A stretch of DNA of 64,000 nucleotides from Cyclobacteriaceae bacterium (GTDB lineage Bacteria; Bacteroidota; Bacteroidia; Cytophagales; Cyclobacteriaceae). The notes beneath the pieces are model-generated. The model was given only the letters and a program-made list of their open reading frames with translations. It searched no databases and was not told the origin of the DNA. The DNA lies in contig JANQKF010000020.1 of assembly GCA_028281285.1 (NCBI GenBank), positions 1 through 64,000 of the forward strand. Direction: 5' to 3'. This document shows positions 15,227-24,157 of this stretch, piece by piece (positions within the stretch are counted from its first letter, which is position 1; every line of letters starts with the position of its first letter). A program made the translations under genes and the position numbers.

Positions 15227-16138
15227 ATGCCCCAGCAAGCTGCCAAAACGATCATGATGGTCCGACCAAAACACTTTGGTTACGACCACGAATCTGCCAG
15301 TTCCAATGGTTTTCAAAAAGTCGATGGAGCCGAGAATGCTTTTCAAATTCAACAAGCTGCCGCTCAGGAATTTGACACTGCTGTGGAAGCCCTCAAAAGC
15401 CATGGAGTCGATGTTCGCGTAATCGAAGATACTTCTGGACCAATAAAGCCAAATGCTGTATTTCCGAACAACTGGGTGTCTTTTCACGGAGACCGAACTT
15501 TTCTTTACCCCATGATGGCGGTGAATCGAAGAGCCGAACGGAGATCGGATTTGCTGGATGAATTAGAAGATCAAGGCATTGATATTGGGGAGATTATTGA
15601 CTTCTCAGTGTTTGAAAAAGAGTCGAAATATTTGGAGAGTACCGGCAGCCTGATATTGGACTATGAGAACAAGCTGATGTATGCTTGTCGCTCTAACCGA
15701 ACGCATCCTGAGCTTATCGAGAAACTTTGTGAAATACTCGGGTTTGAAGCGGTGGTATTTGATGCTTACGACCGGGAAGGTTTGGAGATCTATCATACTA
15801 ATGTGATGATGTGTCTTGCCCAGCAATATGTCGTGATTTGTTTGGAGTCCATTCCAGAGGACCAACGACCTGAAGTGGAAGGTGCTTTGAAAAAATCCGG
15901 GCACGAAATTGTACCGATTACTTTCGATCAAATGTATTCTTTTGCCGGGAATATGTTAGAGGTTGAGAATGAAGCAGGGCAATCGATTCTGGTGATGTCT
16001 AAGGCAGCCATGAAAAGCCTTTCCCTGGATCAAAAGGAACGGCTTTCTCAATACTCGCAGTTACTATCGACCCCGATTCCTACCATCGAAAAATATGGAG
16101 GAGGCAGTATCCGCTGCATGATGTGCCGGCTTAACTAA
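15227..16138 (+). CDS. ctlX: Amidinotransferase-family citrulline hydrolase (CtlX-type)
   Basis: 303 residues of the guanidino-modifying enzyme fold. Characteristic segments are MVRPKHFGY near the N-terminus, the substrate loop IKPNAVFPNNWVSFHGD, the STGSLILDYEN region, the catalytic His region IYHTNVMMCL, and a C-terminal GGGSIRCMMCR whose Cys297 is the likely nucleophile. The pattern matches CtlX, which hydrolyses citrulline to ornithine, CO2 and ammonia, better than arginine deiminase or dimethylargininase. It follows the barrel protein by 14 bases and ends the operon-like run from phhA. Assignment within the superfamily is by motif similarity only. Confidence 0.8.
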   Translation: MPQQAAKTIMMVRPKHFGYDHESASSNGFQKVDGAENAFQIQQAAAQEFDTAVEALKSHGVDVRVIEDTSGPIKPNAVFPNNWVSFHGDRTFLYPMMAVNRRAERRSDLLDELEDQGIDIGEIIDFSVFEKESKYLESTGSLILDYENKLMYACRSNRTHPELIEKLCEILGFEAVVFDAYDREGLEIYHTNVMMCLAQQYVVICLESIPEDQRPEVEGALKKSGHEIVPITFDQMYSFAGNMLEVENEAGQSILVMSKAAMKSLSLDQKERLSQYSQLLSTPIPTIEKYGGGSIRCMMCRLN

Positions 16139-16221
16139 GATATCATGCCGAACCATGTCCTGATGAAGATCAGGATCATTCGGGATCTCCGTGATGAGCT
16201 GCTGAAATAACAAAAAAGGGC

Positions 16222-16301
16222 GTCACCCTGAAACAAGTTCAGGGTCTATTCTACTAGATGCTGAAACAAGCCTGCCTACCGTCAGACAGGTTCAGCATGA
16301 C
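16222..16301. repeat. Dispersed inverted-repeat element
   Basis: 80 bases with ends GTCACCCTGA and TCAGCATGAC. It contains two nested hairpins: CCTGAAACAAGTTCAGG and the CCTGCC / GACAGG arms around 16271-16290. It lies after ctlX in the convergent gap before the GntP gene. Confidence 0.62.
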
Positions 16302-16312
16302 TTCTCTTTGAC

Positions 16313-16409
16313 GTCATTTCGACCCCGAGGATTCGGGGGAGAAATCTCCTGTTCGCGACAAGGGGACCCCTGCCTACCGGCAGGCAGGTCTCACTTCGTT
16401 CGAGGTGAC
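16313..16409. repeat. Dispersed inverted-repeat element, second copy in this gap
   Basis: 97 bases from GTCATTTCGA to TCGAGGTGAC. It contains a hairpin CCCCGAGGATTCGGGG and a perfect CCTGCC-TACC-GGCAGG stem. It is the second element in the 293-base gap between convergent genes and may also act as a bidirectional transcription stop. Confidence 0.6.
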
Positions 16410-16431
16410 GATTCCAAAAGAGAACCTGGAA

Positions 16432-17781
16432 TCAAATCATCCCCAGACTCCAGAACAGGCAAACCGCCAGGAAGGACGTGATTCCTCCCACCAATGTCGC
16501 CCCACCATAACCGAAAATAGCGTCCTTCACGGATAACCCACTCAATGAAGTACATACCCAGAAATAGCTACTGTTCACATATTTGATGATCACAGATCCG
16601 GAAGCTCCTGAAAGCATAGCCGCTTCCGGGGAAAGATTAAGACTGCCAAGCATAGGTGCAGCGATCGAAGCCGCTGTGATCACCCCAACGGTAGTCGATC
16701 CGGTGACCATGTTGCCAATAATGCCGATAATAAAAGGCAGTACAATAGGAGGGACATTATAACTTCTGAAGAAATCCACAATATAGTCGACCACCGGAGT
16801 GCCTTTCAGGATTTCGCTCAAAGAGCCTCCTAGTCCGGTGACCACGAGGATCATTGCTGAGGCTCGCAGGGCTTCTTCAATCCAGGAGGACTTTGATTCC
16901 GTCTTGTCCGCTTGGTTCTTGACCATCCTAAAGGCCAGCCAAACACCAATAGACAATGCCACTACCGGCCAGCCTAAATAAGTTAACACCGGCTTGATCG
17001 CATTACCATCATCCAAATAGAATTTGGCCACCGAGTGTAGTGCAATCAGCACTATCGGAATGACAATAGGAGCGTAGGAATTCAGGATGGATCGCGTGGA
17101 AGGTTTGGTTTCAAGCAGGTCGGTATCAAATTCTTTATTGGGCAAGGTTTTGATTCGGGGAGCTGCAATCCATTTACCCCAAGCCCAACCTGCTAAGGAA
17201 CCGAGAAGACAGCAAAACCCACCAAACAAGATCGTTTTACCTATGTCCGCACCCACCAACCCGGCAGCTGCCAATGGTCCCGGAGTAGGAGGAACGATGG
17301 CATGGGTCAATTGGACGGCACCCACCAATCCAATCGACATGGTTGCAATTCCTGTTTCAGCGGCAGAGGCCACCGAATGTACCAGTGGATTGAGGATCAC
17401 ATAGGCTACATCGGAGAAGATAGCCACTCCCAGAATGAACCCGGTGATGGTTAAGGCTAAAGGCATGCGTTTCGTTCCGATAAAGCCAATCACCGACCGG
17501 GTGATTACATTGATAGCTTTCGTTCGTTTCAGAGCTTCTGCGATGACTGAGCCAAGGACAATTACTACCCCGATTTTCCCTAATGTCTTTCCAAAACCGG
17601 TTTCAAAGGCCTTGATGAAGTTGTTTTGCTCAATACCAGGAATGATTCCGAAAAGCATAAGGGGAATCAATAGAGCCAGGAATACGTGCCATTTCCATTT
17701 GGCAATCAGGAAGAGGAGAAGGAAGATCAGTATGAGAAATCCGATCAGCGCGACAATGGGATTAGTAGCAACCTGATCCAT
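16432..17781 (-). CDS. GntP-family permease
   Basis: 449 residues, about a dozen membrane helices, the usual GntP size. Typical segments are FETGFGKTLGKIGVVIVLGS, the conserved HAIVPPTPGPLAAAGL loop and GSTTVGVITAASIAAP. The family imports gluconate and related sugar acids, glycerate or hydroxy acids by proton symport. It overlaps the stop of the upstream aminotransferase gene by one base (TAATG), so the two are coupled. Pairing with an alanine-glyoxylate-type aminotransferase suggests a substrate such as glycerate or another small hydroxy acid; this is inference. Confidence 0.88.
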   Translation of the reverse strand: MDQVATNPIVALIGFLILIFLLLFLIAKWKWHVFLALLIPLMLFGIIPGIEQNNFIKAFETGFGKTLGKIGVVIVLGSVIAEALKRTKAINVITRSVIGFIGTKRMPLALTITGFILGVAIFSDVAYVILNPLVHSVASAAETGIATMSIGLVGAVQLTHAIVPPTPGPLAAAGLVGADIGKTILFGGFCCLLGSLAGWAWGKWIAAPRIKTLPNKEFDTDLLETKPSTRSILNSYAPIVIPIVLIALHSVAKFYLDDGNAIKPVLTYLGWPVVALSIGVWLAFRMVKNQADKTESKSSWIEEALRASAMILVVTGLGGSLSEILKGTPVVDYIVDFFRSYNVPPIVLPFIIGIIGNMVTGSTTVGVITAASIAAPMLGSLNLSPEAAMLSGASGSVIIKYVNSSYFWVCTSLSGLSVKDAIFGYGGATLVGGITSFLAVCLFWSLGMI

Positions 17782-18968
17782 TAATTATTCTTAAGATGGT
17801 TGGCCAAAAACTGCATGGCTGCCTGTACACCACCTGGGTTATAAGGCACTCCGGCCATTTCCATACCCATTTCCACTCCCGAAAGGGTGCCCATCAACAT
17901 CAATTCATTAAAATCACCAAGATGACCGATTCGGAAAACCTTTGATTTCAACTGGCCTAATCCGGTGCCTAATGACATATTTAATCGGGTCAGGATTAAT
18001 TTTCGAAGCTCATCGGCATTAAGACCTTCAGGAACCCTAAGTGCGGTCGTGGAATCCGAATACTCATGGGTATTAAGTGCCTGATTCTCGAGCCCCCACA
18101 CGTCCGCAGCGACTCGTGTGGCTTGTGCCAATATTCGGTGTCGTTGATAGACGTTCTCCATGCCTTCTTCAAGCAGCATGTCCAATGCCTCGTTTAGCCC
18201 GAAGAACAAGCCACTTGCCGGAGTATAAGGATAGTACCCGGTTTCATTCATGGTGACAATCCGATCCCATGACCAATAGGATTGAGGGAAATCAGTTCCT
18301 TTACTATAGTCCAATGCTTTTTGGTTGATCGAATTGAATCCCAATCCCGGAGGCATCATCAATCCTTTTTGCGAAGCGCAAATCGCCACATCCACGCCCC
18401 ATTCGTCCTGATAAAAAGGCGTGGTGGCCAATGAAGAAACCACGTCTACCAGAAATAAAGCCGGATGATTGGCCACATCAATCGCTCTACGAATGGACTT
18501 TAAATCACTCGTGATACCATTGCAGGTTTCATTATGGATGACCATCACACCTTTGATGTTATGTTGGTTATCCTTTTTCAATTCTTCCTCAACGCGATTG
18601 GGATCAACCCCATGTCGCCAATCACCTTCCACCCATTGCACTTTCAGTCCGATTTTCTCCGCCAGATTTTTCCAGAGTATGGCAAAATGACCTGTCTCAA
18701 AACCCAATAAGGTATCACCCGGCTTGAACAGGTTGGTCAAAGCTGCTTCCCATGCCCCGGTACCCGAGGAGGGGTAGACCAATACATGACCATCCGTTTG
18801 GAATACCTTTTTTGCCTTGCCTATAATCTCTAGACCAAGCTCCCCAAATTCCGGACCGCGATGATCGATCGTAGGCTTGCTCATGGCTCTGAGCACACGC
18901 TCCGGGGTATTCGAAGGACCAGGTATTTGCAGAAAATGCCAACCGCGTTGGGGTGATGAAGGGGTCAT
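17781..18968 (-). CDS. Alanine-glyoxylate/serine-pyruvate-type aminotransferase
   Basis: 395 residues from the ATG at 18966-18968. A longer frame to 19088 adds 40 atypical residues and overlaps the divergent regulator, so I reject it. The class V PLP fold is clear: IPGPSNTPERVLRAM and DHRGPEFGEL near the start, SSGTGAWEAAL for phosphate binding, FLVDVVSSLATTP, and the Schiff-base Lys in CASQKGLMMPPGLGF. The family transfers amino groups among alanine, serine, glycine and keto acids such as glyoxylate and pyruvate. It is the first gene of a two-gene unit with the GntP permease and is divergent from the AraC-type regulator. Confidence 0.88.
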   Translation of the reverse strand: MTPSSPQRGWHFLQIPGPSNTPERVLRAMSKPTIDHRGPEFGELGLEIIGKAKKVFQTDGHVLVYPSSGTGAWEAALTNLFKPGDTLLGFETGHFAILWKNLAEKIGLKVQWVEGDWRHGVDPNRVEEELKKDNQHNIKGVMVIHNETCNGITSDLKSIRRAIDVANHPALFLVDVVSSLATTPFYQDEWGVDVAICASQKGLMMPPGLGFNSINQKALDYSKGTDFPQSYWSWDRIVTMNETGYYPYTPASGLFFGLNEALDMLLEEGMENVYQRHRILAQATRVAADVWGLENQALNTHEYSDSTTALRVPEGLNADELRKLILTRLNMSLGTGLGQLKSKVFRIGHLGDFNELMLMGTLSGVEMGMEMAGVPYNPGGVQAAMQFLANHLKNN

Positions 18969-19073
18969 GGATTGAAGCTTATTTCCCAATGTAAGAAATT
19001 GAGTGGAAAGGGTGAAGATGGATATGATGACAGGGCCAACCTGAATCCGGGCTTTTCGTATTTTGAAGAACGA

Positions 19074-20201
19074 ATGCAGTCCGTTCAATTTGATATCTGG
19101 TCGTTGTTATTGTCCTTCGGTGTCTTCCAGGGGCTTTTTATTACACCAATCATTCTAAAGACTAAACGGCAACCGAGCTACTTTCTCGCGGGTTTGGTGT
19201 TGATCATATCCCTGAACGTGCTCAATTATCTATTTCTGAGTAGTCGACTCTATCAGGTCTTTCCACATTATGTATTCATACCTAATGCCTTCTTCTTTTG
19301 GATGGGGCCGTTTTATTATTTCTATATCCGGTCGGTGGCAGAACCCGGCTTTCGATTTCAGCTCAAACGATATTGGCTCCATTTCACACCAATTTTATTG
19401 GGAATCGCCTATTACTGGCCTTTCCTGACTTTGTCGGGACAAGGCAAAATTGAGTTCTTCAACAATTACTTTGCGCTCGAGCAGTTGCCTGCTTCCTGGA
19501 TGGTAACCACATTTTTCTCCTTGAATATTATCCAATCGCTGATCTATATTCTGCTGGCGAGAAAGGTATTAGTCAAGCAGCAACTTGAAGCCAACGGATC
19601 CAAACGAGGTAAGTACCTTAAATGGCTTTCTCAATTCAGTATCGTCTTTGCGGTCTATTGGTTGATTGATTTCCTTGGATTGATCTGGTTGACTGTTGCT
19701 GATGGATTCTTCCATGCGGTCGACTATATCATAATGTTAAGTAGTGCTTTGATCGTGCACGTATTGGCCTATGTTGCCGTTTCGAAGAACAGCATTTTTC
19801 AAACTGTCTTTCTGGGAGCGAAGGCCTTGAATAAAGCGAAGAGTGGTCTTGAGGAAAAAGAAGTCATGTTGAGCTTAGATAGGCTGACACGTTTGATGGA
19901 AGTGGAAAAACCTTACCTCAATCCGGAGTTGAAGATGAACGAGCTGGCTGGCCGAGTGGATTTGTCCTCGAACGATTTGTCCATGTTGCTCAACGATCAT
20001 TTGGGAAAGACCTTCTATGAGTTTGTAAATGATTACAGATTGGAGGAGGTGAAAAGCAAGCTCAGTAACCCCGCATTTTCTAACTATACCATTCTCGGTA
20101 TCGCAGTCGACTCGGGTTTCAATAATAAGAACACCTTCAATCGCTATTTCAAAAAAGAGACGGGGCTGACTCCATCGGACTATCTGAAAAAATCTTCCTG
20201 A
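19074..20201 (+). CDS. Membrane AraC-family transcriptional regulator
   Basis: 375 residues from ATG 19074; the longer frame from 18972 has a non-hydrophobic, atypical N-terminus. Residues 5-225 contain about seven hydrophobic helices (LLSFGVFQGLFITPIIL, FFFWMGPFYYFYI, YIIMLSSALIVHVLAYVAV). The last 100 residues are an AraC HTH domain with LAGRVDLSSNDLSMLLND and the second HTH ILGIAVDSGFNNKNTFNRYF, then KKETGLTPSDY. Such fused receptors are common in Cytophagales. It is divergent from the aminotransferase/permease pair and could regulate it or the secreted-protein genes just downstream. Confidence 0.86.
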   Translation: MQSVQFDIWSLLLSFGVFQGLFITPIILKTKRQPSYFLAGLVLIISLNVLNYLFLSSRLYQVFPHYVFIPNAFFFWMGPFYYFYIRSVAEPGFRFQLKRYWLHFTPILLGIAYYWPFLTLSGQGKIEFFNNYFALEQLPASWMVTTFFSLNIIQSLIYILLARKVLVKQQLEANGSKRGKYLKWLSQFSIVFAVYWLIDFLGLIWLTVADGFFHAVDYIIMLSSALIVHVLAYVAVSKNSIFQTVFLGAKALNKAKSGLEEKEVMLSLDRLTRLMEVEKPYLNPELKMNELAGRVDLSSNDLSMLLNDHLGKTFYEFVNDYRLEEVKSKLSNPAFSNYTILGIAVDSGFNNKNTFNRYFKKETGLTPSDYLKKSS

Positions 20202-20271
20202 ATAGGTCACATTCTACCTAAAATGACGCTCTGCATATTGTTTGGGCCTACTTTCAGCCAAAAACAAAAGC

Positions 20272-20781
20272 ATGAGAAAACTCAAATTTATCCTGGCCAT
20301 TTGTTTCCCGGTGGCACTTTCGGCACAGACTAATGACATTCCCGAGTGGTTCAAGAAGGAAATTGAAGTCCGAACCGGAGAGTGGATTACCAGCAATGCA
20401 GACTATCAAAATGAGAATGAGCCCTATCAGTCGTATGGCATGACCTGGACACCCGGACCAGGAGGGAAGAGCATCACAGGAACGCTCTATGGTATTCTCG
20501 ATGGAAAGAAGACCGTACCCTTTTGGGAGTTCAAAACCTTTTATCATCCTGCAGAAAAAAAGGTGTATGCCTATCAGTTTGGGATAGCCGGGGTAGTGGG
20601 CATGGGTGAGTTCCTTCCGGGCACAATGGATCAGACATTTTATCATCTCAACGGTACGGTAGAACGACACGGGCACAAAGCTGAGGATAAAGGAGGGGAG
20701 CATATCACAGAATCCTTTGATGTCGATATCCAGGGGGTGTGGACCATGAGGAGGAAGTACACCTGGAAAAGAGTGAAGTGA
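20272..20781 (+). CDS. Secreted protein of unknown function
   Basis: 169 residues from ATG 20272, chosen because it gives a signal peptide (FILAICFPVALSAQ). The mature part is a compact beta-rich domain with GEWITSNADYQ, YGMTWTPGPGGKSITGTLYG and YAYQFGIAGVVGMGEF, somewhat like DUF1579-type lipocalin-like proteins. I do not recognise a defined family. Its stop shares one base with the start of the next gene (TGATG), so expression is coupled. Confidence 0.6.
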   Translation: MRKLKFILAICFPVALSAQTNDIPEWFKKEIEVRTGEWITSNADYQNENEPYQSYGMTWTPGPGGKSITGTLYGILDGKKTVPFWEFKTFYHPAEKKVYAYQFGIAGVVGMGEFLPGTMDQTFYHLNGTVERHGHKAEDKGGEHITESFDVDIQGVWTMRRKYTWKRVK

Positions 20782-21311
20782 TGAGCAGAAAGAAGAAGAT
20801 TGTTATTATCGTAGTTACAGTCCTGCTCACCGGGGCAATTTGGGGCCTTACTCCCGGACCTGTGGAGAGTTATGTTGGAGAACGAACTATCAGCGCTCCG
20901 GGAGCTATTGTCTGGGAGGTGTTGGCTGATGTGGACGGCTATGAGAACTATGCCACTACGCTTCATGATGCCCAAATTATCTCAGGAACAGGAGAGGGAA
21001 TGGTGAGAAGTTGCCGTAGTGATGCCGGAGGTTGGACAGAAACCTGCACGGACTGGGAAGAAGGGAAGTCCTATAGTTTCCTGGTAGATACTAAGGCGGC
21101 TGATTACCCCTTTCCTTTTAAGCATGTTCGAGGCACCTGGTCGCTTGAACCCTTGTCGGATGAAGTGACTCATGTGACTGTCAGGTTTGAGTACCAATTC
21201 TCCATGCGATGGATCCACTGGCTCTATAATGGAGCCACTCAAAAAGTCTTTGATGAAGGAAATTCCACCCTGTTCGACAATTATGAAAGCGAGATTTTGT
21301 CAAGAAAGTGA
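20781..21311 (+). CDS. SRPBCC-family protein with N-terminal membrane anchor
   Basis: 176 residues from ATG 20781. Residues 3-22 (KKKIVIIVVTVLLTGAIWGL) form a signal anchor. The remainder has the START/polyketide-cyclase-like layout: ERTISAPGAIVWEVLADVDG, a central strand region (GEGMVRSCRSDAGGWTETC) and a long C-terminal helix. These domains bind hydrophobic ligands. It is co-translated with the preceding secreted protein, whose stop overlaps its ATG. The ligand is unknown. Confidence 0.74.
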   Translation: MSRKKKIVIIVVTVLLTGAIWGLTPGPVESYVGERTISAPGAIVWEVLADVDGYENYATTLHDAQIISGTGEGMVRSCRSDAGGWTETCTDWEEGKSYSFLVDTKAADYPFPFKHVRGTWSLEPLSDEVTHVTVRFEYQFSMRWIHWLYNGATQKVFDEGNSTLFDNYESEILSRK

Positions 21312-21369
21312 CAAATACAGAAACGCTGCATGCATACCAATGAAGTAAATCTCAGGGGATTCTTTGGTG

Positions 21370-21387
21370 TTAACATTGGCTTAACAT
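21370..21387. promoter_or_regulatory. Direct repeat TTAACAT, 11-bp period
   Basis: TTAACAT occurs at 21370-21376 and 21381-21387 with start-to-start spacing of 11 bases. The motif and period resemble Pho boxes recognised by PhoB/PhoP-type regulators. The nearest downstream gene starts 123 bases later and has no known phosphate role, so this is tentative. Confidence 0.25.
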
Positions 21388-21479
21388 AGAATCTTTGGAG
21401 TGCCAACGATTGTTACAAAATATAATTATAAATCACTGAAATTCAGTTACTAAGCTAGTAAAATTGTTTGAATTCTCCG

Positions 21480-21487
21480 TAACTTTG
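21480..21487 (+). promoter_or_regulatory. -7 promoter element
   Basis: TAACTTTG matches the TAnnTTTG element of Bacteroidetes promoters and lies 23 bases before the ATG at 21511. No perfect TTTG is present 19 bases upstream, so the -33 part is degenerate. Confidence 0.45.
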
Positions 21488-21510
21488 TAGCCGGAAGTTG
21501 GACGTGAGTA

Positions 21511-21879
21511 ATGGAAATTTCTGTGGTTAATGAAGGAGGGTTGGATATCGTCTCCGGAAGGATTGAAGGGGACTTAACCAAACAGATTGCAGTGGACTAC
21601 TTTGCCCAAGTAAGCAAGGTAGCGCAGGAACGCGATATCAAGCGCGTATTGACGGATGTGAGGAGGGCCAAATTAATGGCCGGTGACGAAGACATGAAAT
21701 GTCTGTCATTGGAATTACCGGAAATTGGCATGGAACAGTCGTGTCGAAGAGCCATTTTGATTAAGAATGATATCAAGGGCTATAAGACATGGGAAAATTA
21801 TTGCTTCCGGCATGGTTTTCATAAGGTCAAGATCTTTTTAGACGAGGACCTGGCTGTCCACTGGCTTTCACAGAACTAA
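21511..21879 (+). CDS. Small cytoplasmic protein, SpoIIAA/STAS-like fold suspected
   Basis: 122 residues without signal or membrane segment. The alternation of strands and helices (IVSGRIEGDLTKQIAVDYFA, IKRVLTDVRRAKL, CRRAILIKNDIKGYKTWENY, FHKVKIFLDEDLAVHWL) resembles small SpoIIAA-like proteins, whose members often end with a helix carrying a Trp-Leu pair. I do not recognise a named family. It is monocistronic: a promoter element lies 23 bases upstream and a terminator follows 11 bases after the stop. Confidence 0.62.
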   Translation: MEISVVNEGGLDIVSGRIEGDLTKQIAVDYFAQVSKVAQERDIKRVLTDVRRAKLMAGDEDMKCLSLELPEIGMEQSCRRAILIKNDIKGYKTWENYCFRHGFHKVKIFLDEDLAVHWLSQN

Positions 21880-21890
21880 ACACTTGGGAA

Positions 21891-21916
21891 GACCCGCAGC
21901 GATGTGGGTCTTTTTT
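21891..21916 (+). terminator. Rho-independent terminator
   Basis: Stem GACCCGCA / TGTGGGTC (8 bp, one G-U pair), loop GCGA, then a run of six T. It ends the 21511 gene. Confidence 0.8.
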
Positions 21917-21930
21917 GTTTAATGGTAAAC

Positions 21931-22072
21931 GTCATCCTGAGGAAGCGGAGCGACCGAAAGGATCTCATCATCGCGATAGTGAGATTCCTGTCTGCCGACA
22001 GGCAGGCTTGATTCAGGATCTACAGACATCTAAAGTGGATAAAACTAGATTCTGAAATAAATTCAGAATGAC
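21931..22072. repeat. Dispersed inverted-repeat element
   Basis: 142 bases between GTCATCCTGA and TCAGAATGAC. It contains GAAAGGATCTC and GAGATTCC, and a hairpin CCTGTC-TGC-CGACAGG-type arm near 21990-22010 that recurs at about 24311-24330. It lies in the convergent gap before the TPR gene. Confidence 0.65.
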
Positions 22073-22098
22073 TGAGAGGTCTCCCTGACCATTTGGTA

Positions 22099-22617
22099 TT
22101 AAAGATACCCCTCACACTCCTTAACCCCTTCTTCAATCCCAAATTCCGCATAAATATCCCGGGCTTTGATCCAGTAGGTCTTGGCTTCGTCAGAGCGGTT
22201 AAGGGCTTCTAAAACCAGTGCATAAATACGATAGGTATTGGCCGTTTCCATGGGGTTTACAGGGCTGTGCTTGTAGTGGTCCACCACTTGGATAATGCAT
22301 TTATCCGCACATTCGAATTCACCTAGTTCAAGGAAGGTATCTGCAATATGACGAAGGGCGTGCATCTGCTTTTGAGGGTTGCCTAACTCGATATAGACCT
22401 TTTCGAGTTGCTTGTAATACGAGAGGGCTTCCCTCAATTCTCCCTGATCGGAATGGACCTGGGCAAAGAGTTTTAGGAAGAGGGCTTCTGCATTTTTATC
22501 CTGAGCTTCTTGAGCTAAGGAAAGGTTTTCCCCTGCAATGGCCAGAACCTGCTCGTAATCTCCCTGGTTTCGGAGTTGCCAGGCTTCGTTAAAGATGGAT
22601 TGAAAGTCCTTGCTCAT
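22099..22617 (-). CDS. TPR-repeat protein
   Basis: 172 residues, all helical, no signal peptide. About three to four tetratricopeptide repeats are visible, for example GELREALSYYKQLEKVYIEL, NPQKQMHALRHIADTFLELG and ETANTYRIYALVLEALNRSD. TPRs mediate protein contacts; no partner can be named. Its start overlaps the stop of the PLP decarboxylase gene by 4 bases (ATGA), so it is translationally coupled to that enzyme. Confidence 0.78.
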   Translation of the reverse strand: MSKDFQSIFNEAWQLRNQGDYEQVLAIAGENLSLAQEAQDKNAEALFLKLFAQVHSDQGELREALSYYKQLEKVYIELGNPQKQMHALRHIADTFLELGEFECADKCIIQVVDHYKHSPVNPMETANTYRIYALVLEALNRSDEAKTYWIKARDIYAEFGIEEGVKECEGYL

Positions 22618-24050
22618 GATGCATTCATTTTTACCATCGCCTTTTTGATCATGGTAACCGCCCGATCTATCATTTCCTTTTTGGTACGGAAGACCAATAG
22701 GGCCATCCGGATTACAAACTGACCATTCAATTGGGTAGAGCTCAGAAAGACATCCCCATCCTCATGAAGAAGGTCTAATAATCGCTTGTTGTAAGCATTA
22801 ACGTCTCCATTTTGATAAGGATACCAGAAATAACTTACCGAAAGATCGGGTTCAGGACCTACCTCAAAGCCCAGTTCTACCAATTGCTCACGGAAGTAAT
22901 GAGTAAGCAAAAGCTTTTCTTCAAGACAAGCCTTAAAAGGTTCCACGCCATAGTGTTGAAGTGGCAGCCAAGCGCGTAATCCACGAAAATGCTTGGTCAA
23001 CTCAGGCGATACATCGGCCGGATTTACAGGCAGGTTTTCACCCAGGATATCCTGCATATAGTTGGCAAAGTAATGATGAGAATACATTACCGCTTCCTTA
23101 TCCTTGACGAGTACAGCCCCTACTCCATAGGGGAGAAAGAGCCCTTTATGGGGATCAATCACCAAGGAGTCAGCCAAATCAATACCTTCAAAAAGTGGCT
23201 TGGTTTGGTCCACGAGAATAAAGAAGCCGCCATAGGCCGCATCGATATGATACCAAAGCCCTTCTTCTTGTGCTAACTCACCAATGGCCTTGAGAGGGTC
23301 TACCACTCCGGTATCCGTAGTGCCGGCCGAGGCAATGACCAAGAAGGGACTAAGCCCATTGGCCTTGTCTTCCCGAATTTGCTGATGGATCAAATCAGGC
23401 TGAAGCCGGAATTCCTCGTCCAGTTCCATTTCCCGAACTACCACATCTTCCAAGCCGATAATTCGAAGTGCCTTCTTGATACAGTGATGGACATGAGAAC
23501 TCAGGTAGATGACTGATTTCTTGATTCGCTCGTTCTTGACACCAAACTTATCGCGAGCGGCTGTCAGAGCAATCAAGTTGGCTATTGATCCTCCCGAGGC
23601 CAGGTTGCCCACCGCTGACTTTGGGAAACCAAAGATGTCTTTGAGCCAATCTAATACTGCGTTTTCAATGGCGACAGCACCCGGAGAAGCAAAGTGTACT
23701 CCTGCATATTCATTGGTAATGGCGACCATATAGTCAGCCAGACCGGAGATGGGCAGGCCACCGCCCGGGATATAGCCAAAATGCGCCCCTGAGCAGGCAT
23801 AAATACCCTTATGAGCGACTTCATTTTTGTATATACCGATGAGTTCGTTAAGGGGTCTTGGATTTCCTGAAATGGAAAAGTCCTGCGTTAGTTCCGCTTT
23901 GGCGTAACCGGGTAAGGAAGTCATCCCGTTGAGGAACTCGTTGGCAAAGGCCATCACCTGACCTTGTTGGTCTTTTCGTTCGGTCTTGGTCGGTTCGAGT
24001 ACCGAGGAGATCTTTGCGAGTTCTTCTAAGCGGGAGTGGAGGTTTTTCAT
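22614..24050 (-). CDS. PLP-dependent group II amino acid decarboxylase
   Basis: 478 residues, the length of aromatic-L-amino-acid/tyrosine/tryptophan decarboxylases. Features in order: PGYAKAEL and GIYACSGAHFGYIPGGG near the N-terminus, ASGGSIANLIALTAARD (phosphate binding), the helper His in SSHVHHCIKKALRIIG, WYHIDAAYGGFF, and the Schiff-base Lys in VIDPHKGLFLPYG. It would release CO2 from an aromatic or related amino acid to give an amine. The substrate cannot be fixed from sequence alone; glutamate or sulfinoalanine decarboxylase activity is possible. It is the first gene of a pair with the TPR protein. Confidence 0.86.
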   Translation of the reverse strand: MKNLHSRLEELAKISSVLEPTKTERKDQQGQVMAFANEFLNGMTSLPGYAKAELTQDFSISGNPRPLNELIGIYKNEVAHKGIYACSGAHFGYIPGGGLPISGLADYMVAITNEYAGVHFASPGAVAIENAVLDWLKDIFGFPKSAVGNLASGGSIANLIALTAARDKFGVKNERIKKSVIYLSSHVHHCIKKALRIIGLEDVVVREMELDEEFRLQPDLIHQQIREDKANGLSPFLVIASAGTTDTGVVDPLKAIGELAQEEGLWYHIDAAYGGFFILVDQTKPLFEGIDLADSLVIDPHKGLFLPYGVGAVLVKDKEAVMYSHHYFANYMQDILGENLPVNPADVSPELTKHFRGLRAWLPLQHYGVEPFKACLEEKLLLTHYFREQLVELGFEVGPEPDLSVSYFWYPYQNGDVNAYNKRLLDLLHEDGDVFLSSTQLNGQFVIRMALLVFRTKKEMIDRAVTMIKKAMVKMNAS

Positions 24051-24053
24051 AAT

Positions 24054-24157
24054 GTCATTGCGAGGAATGAGCTTTGCGTATGACGAAGCAATCCCCTAAA
24101 TATAATAAGAGATTGTTTCTCTCGTCTCGATTGCCATTGTGACGAGATCGCAATGAC
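24054..24157. repeat. Dispersed inverted-repeat element
   Basis: 104 bases bounded by perfect 10-bp inverted ends GTCATTGCGA / TCGCAATGAC. It begins GAGGAATGAGC, then GACGAAGCAATC. The first 40 bases are nearly identical to the copy at 24411. It lies directly upstream of the decarboxylase start. Confidence 0.72.

Noticed and set aside
16222-16409. CRISPR-like repeats after ctlX
   Set aside because: There are only two units, of unequal length, with inverted rather than direct repeats and no regular spacers or cas genes.
18969-19088. Longer N-terminus for the aminotransferase
   Set aside because: The extra 40 residues lack family similarity and overlap the divergent regulator; the Met at 18968 aligns with the normal start.
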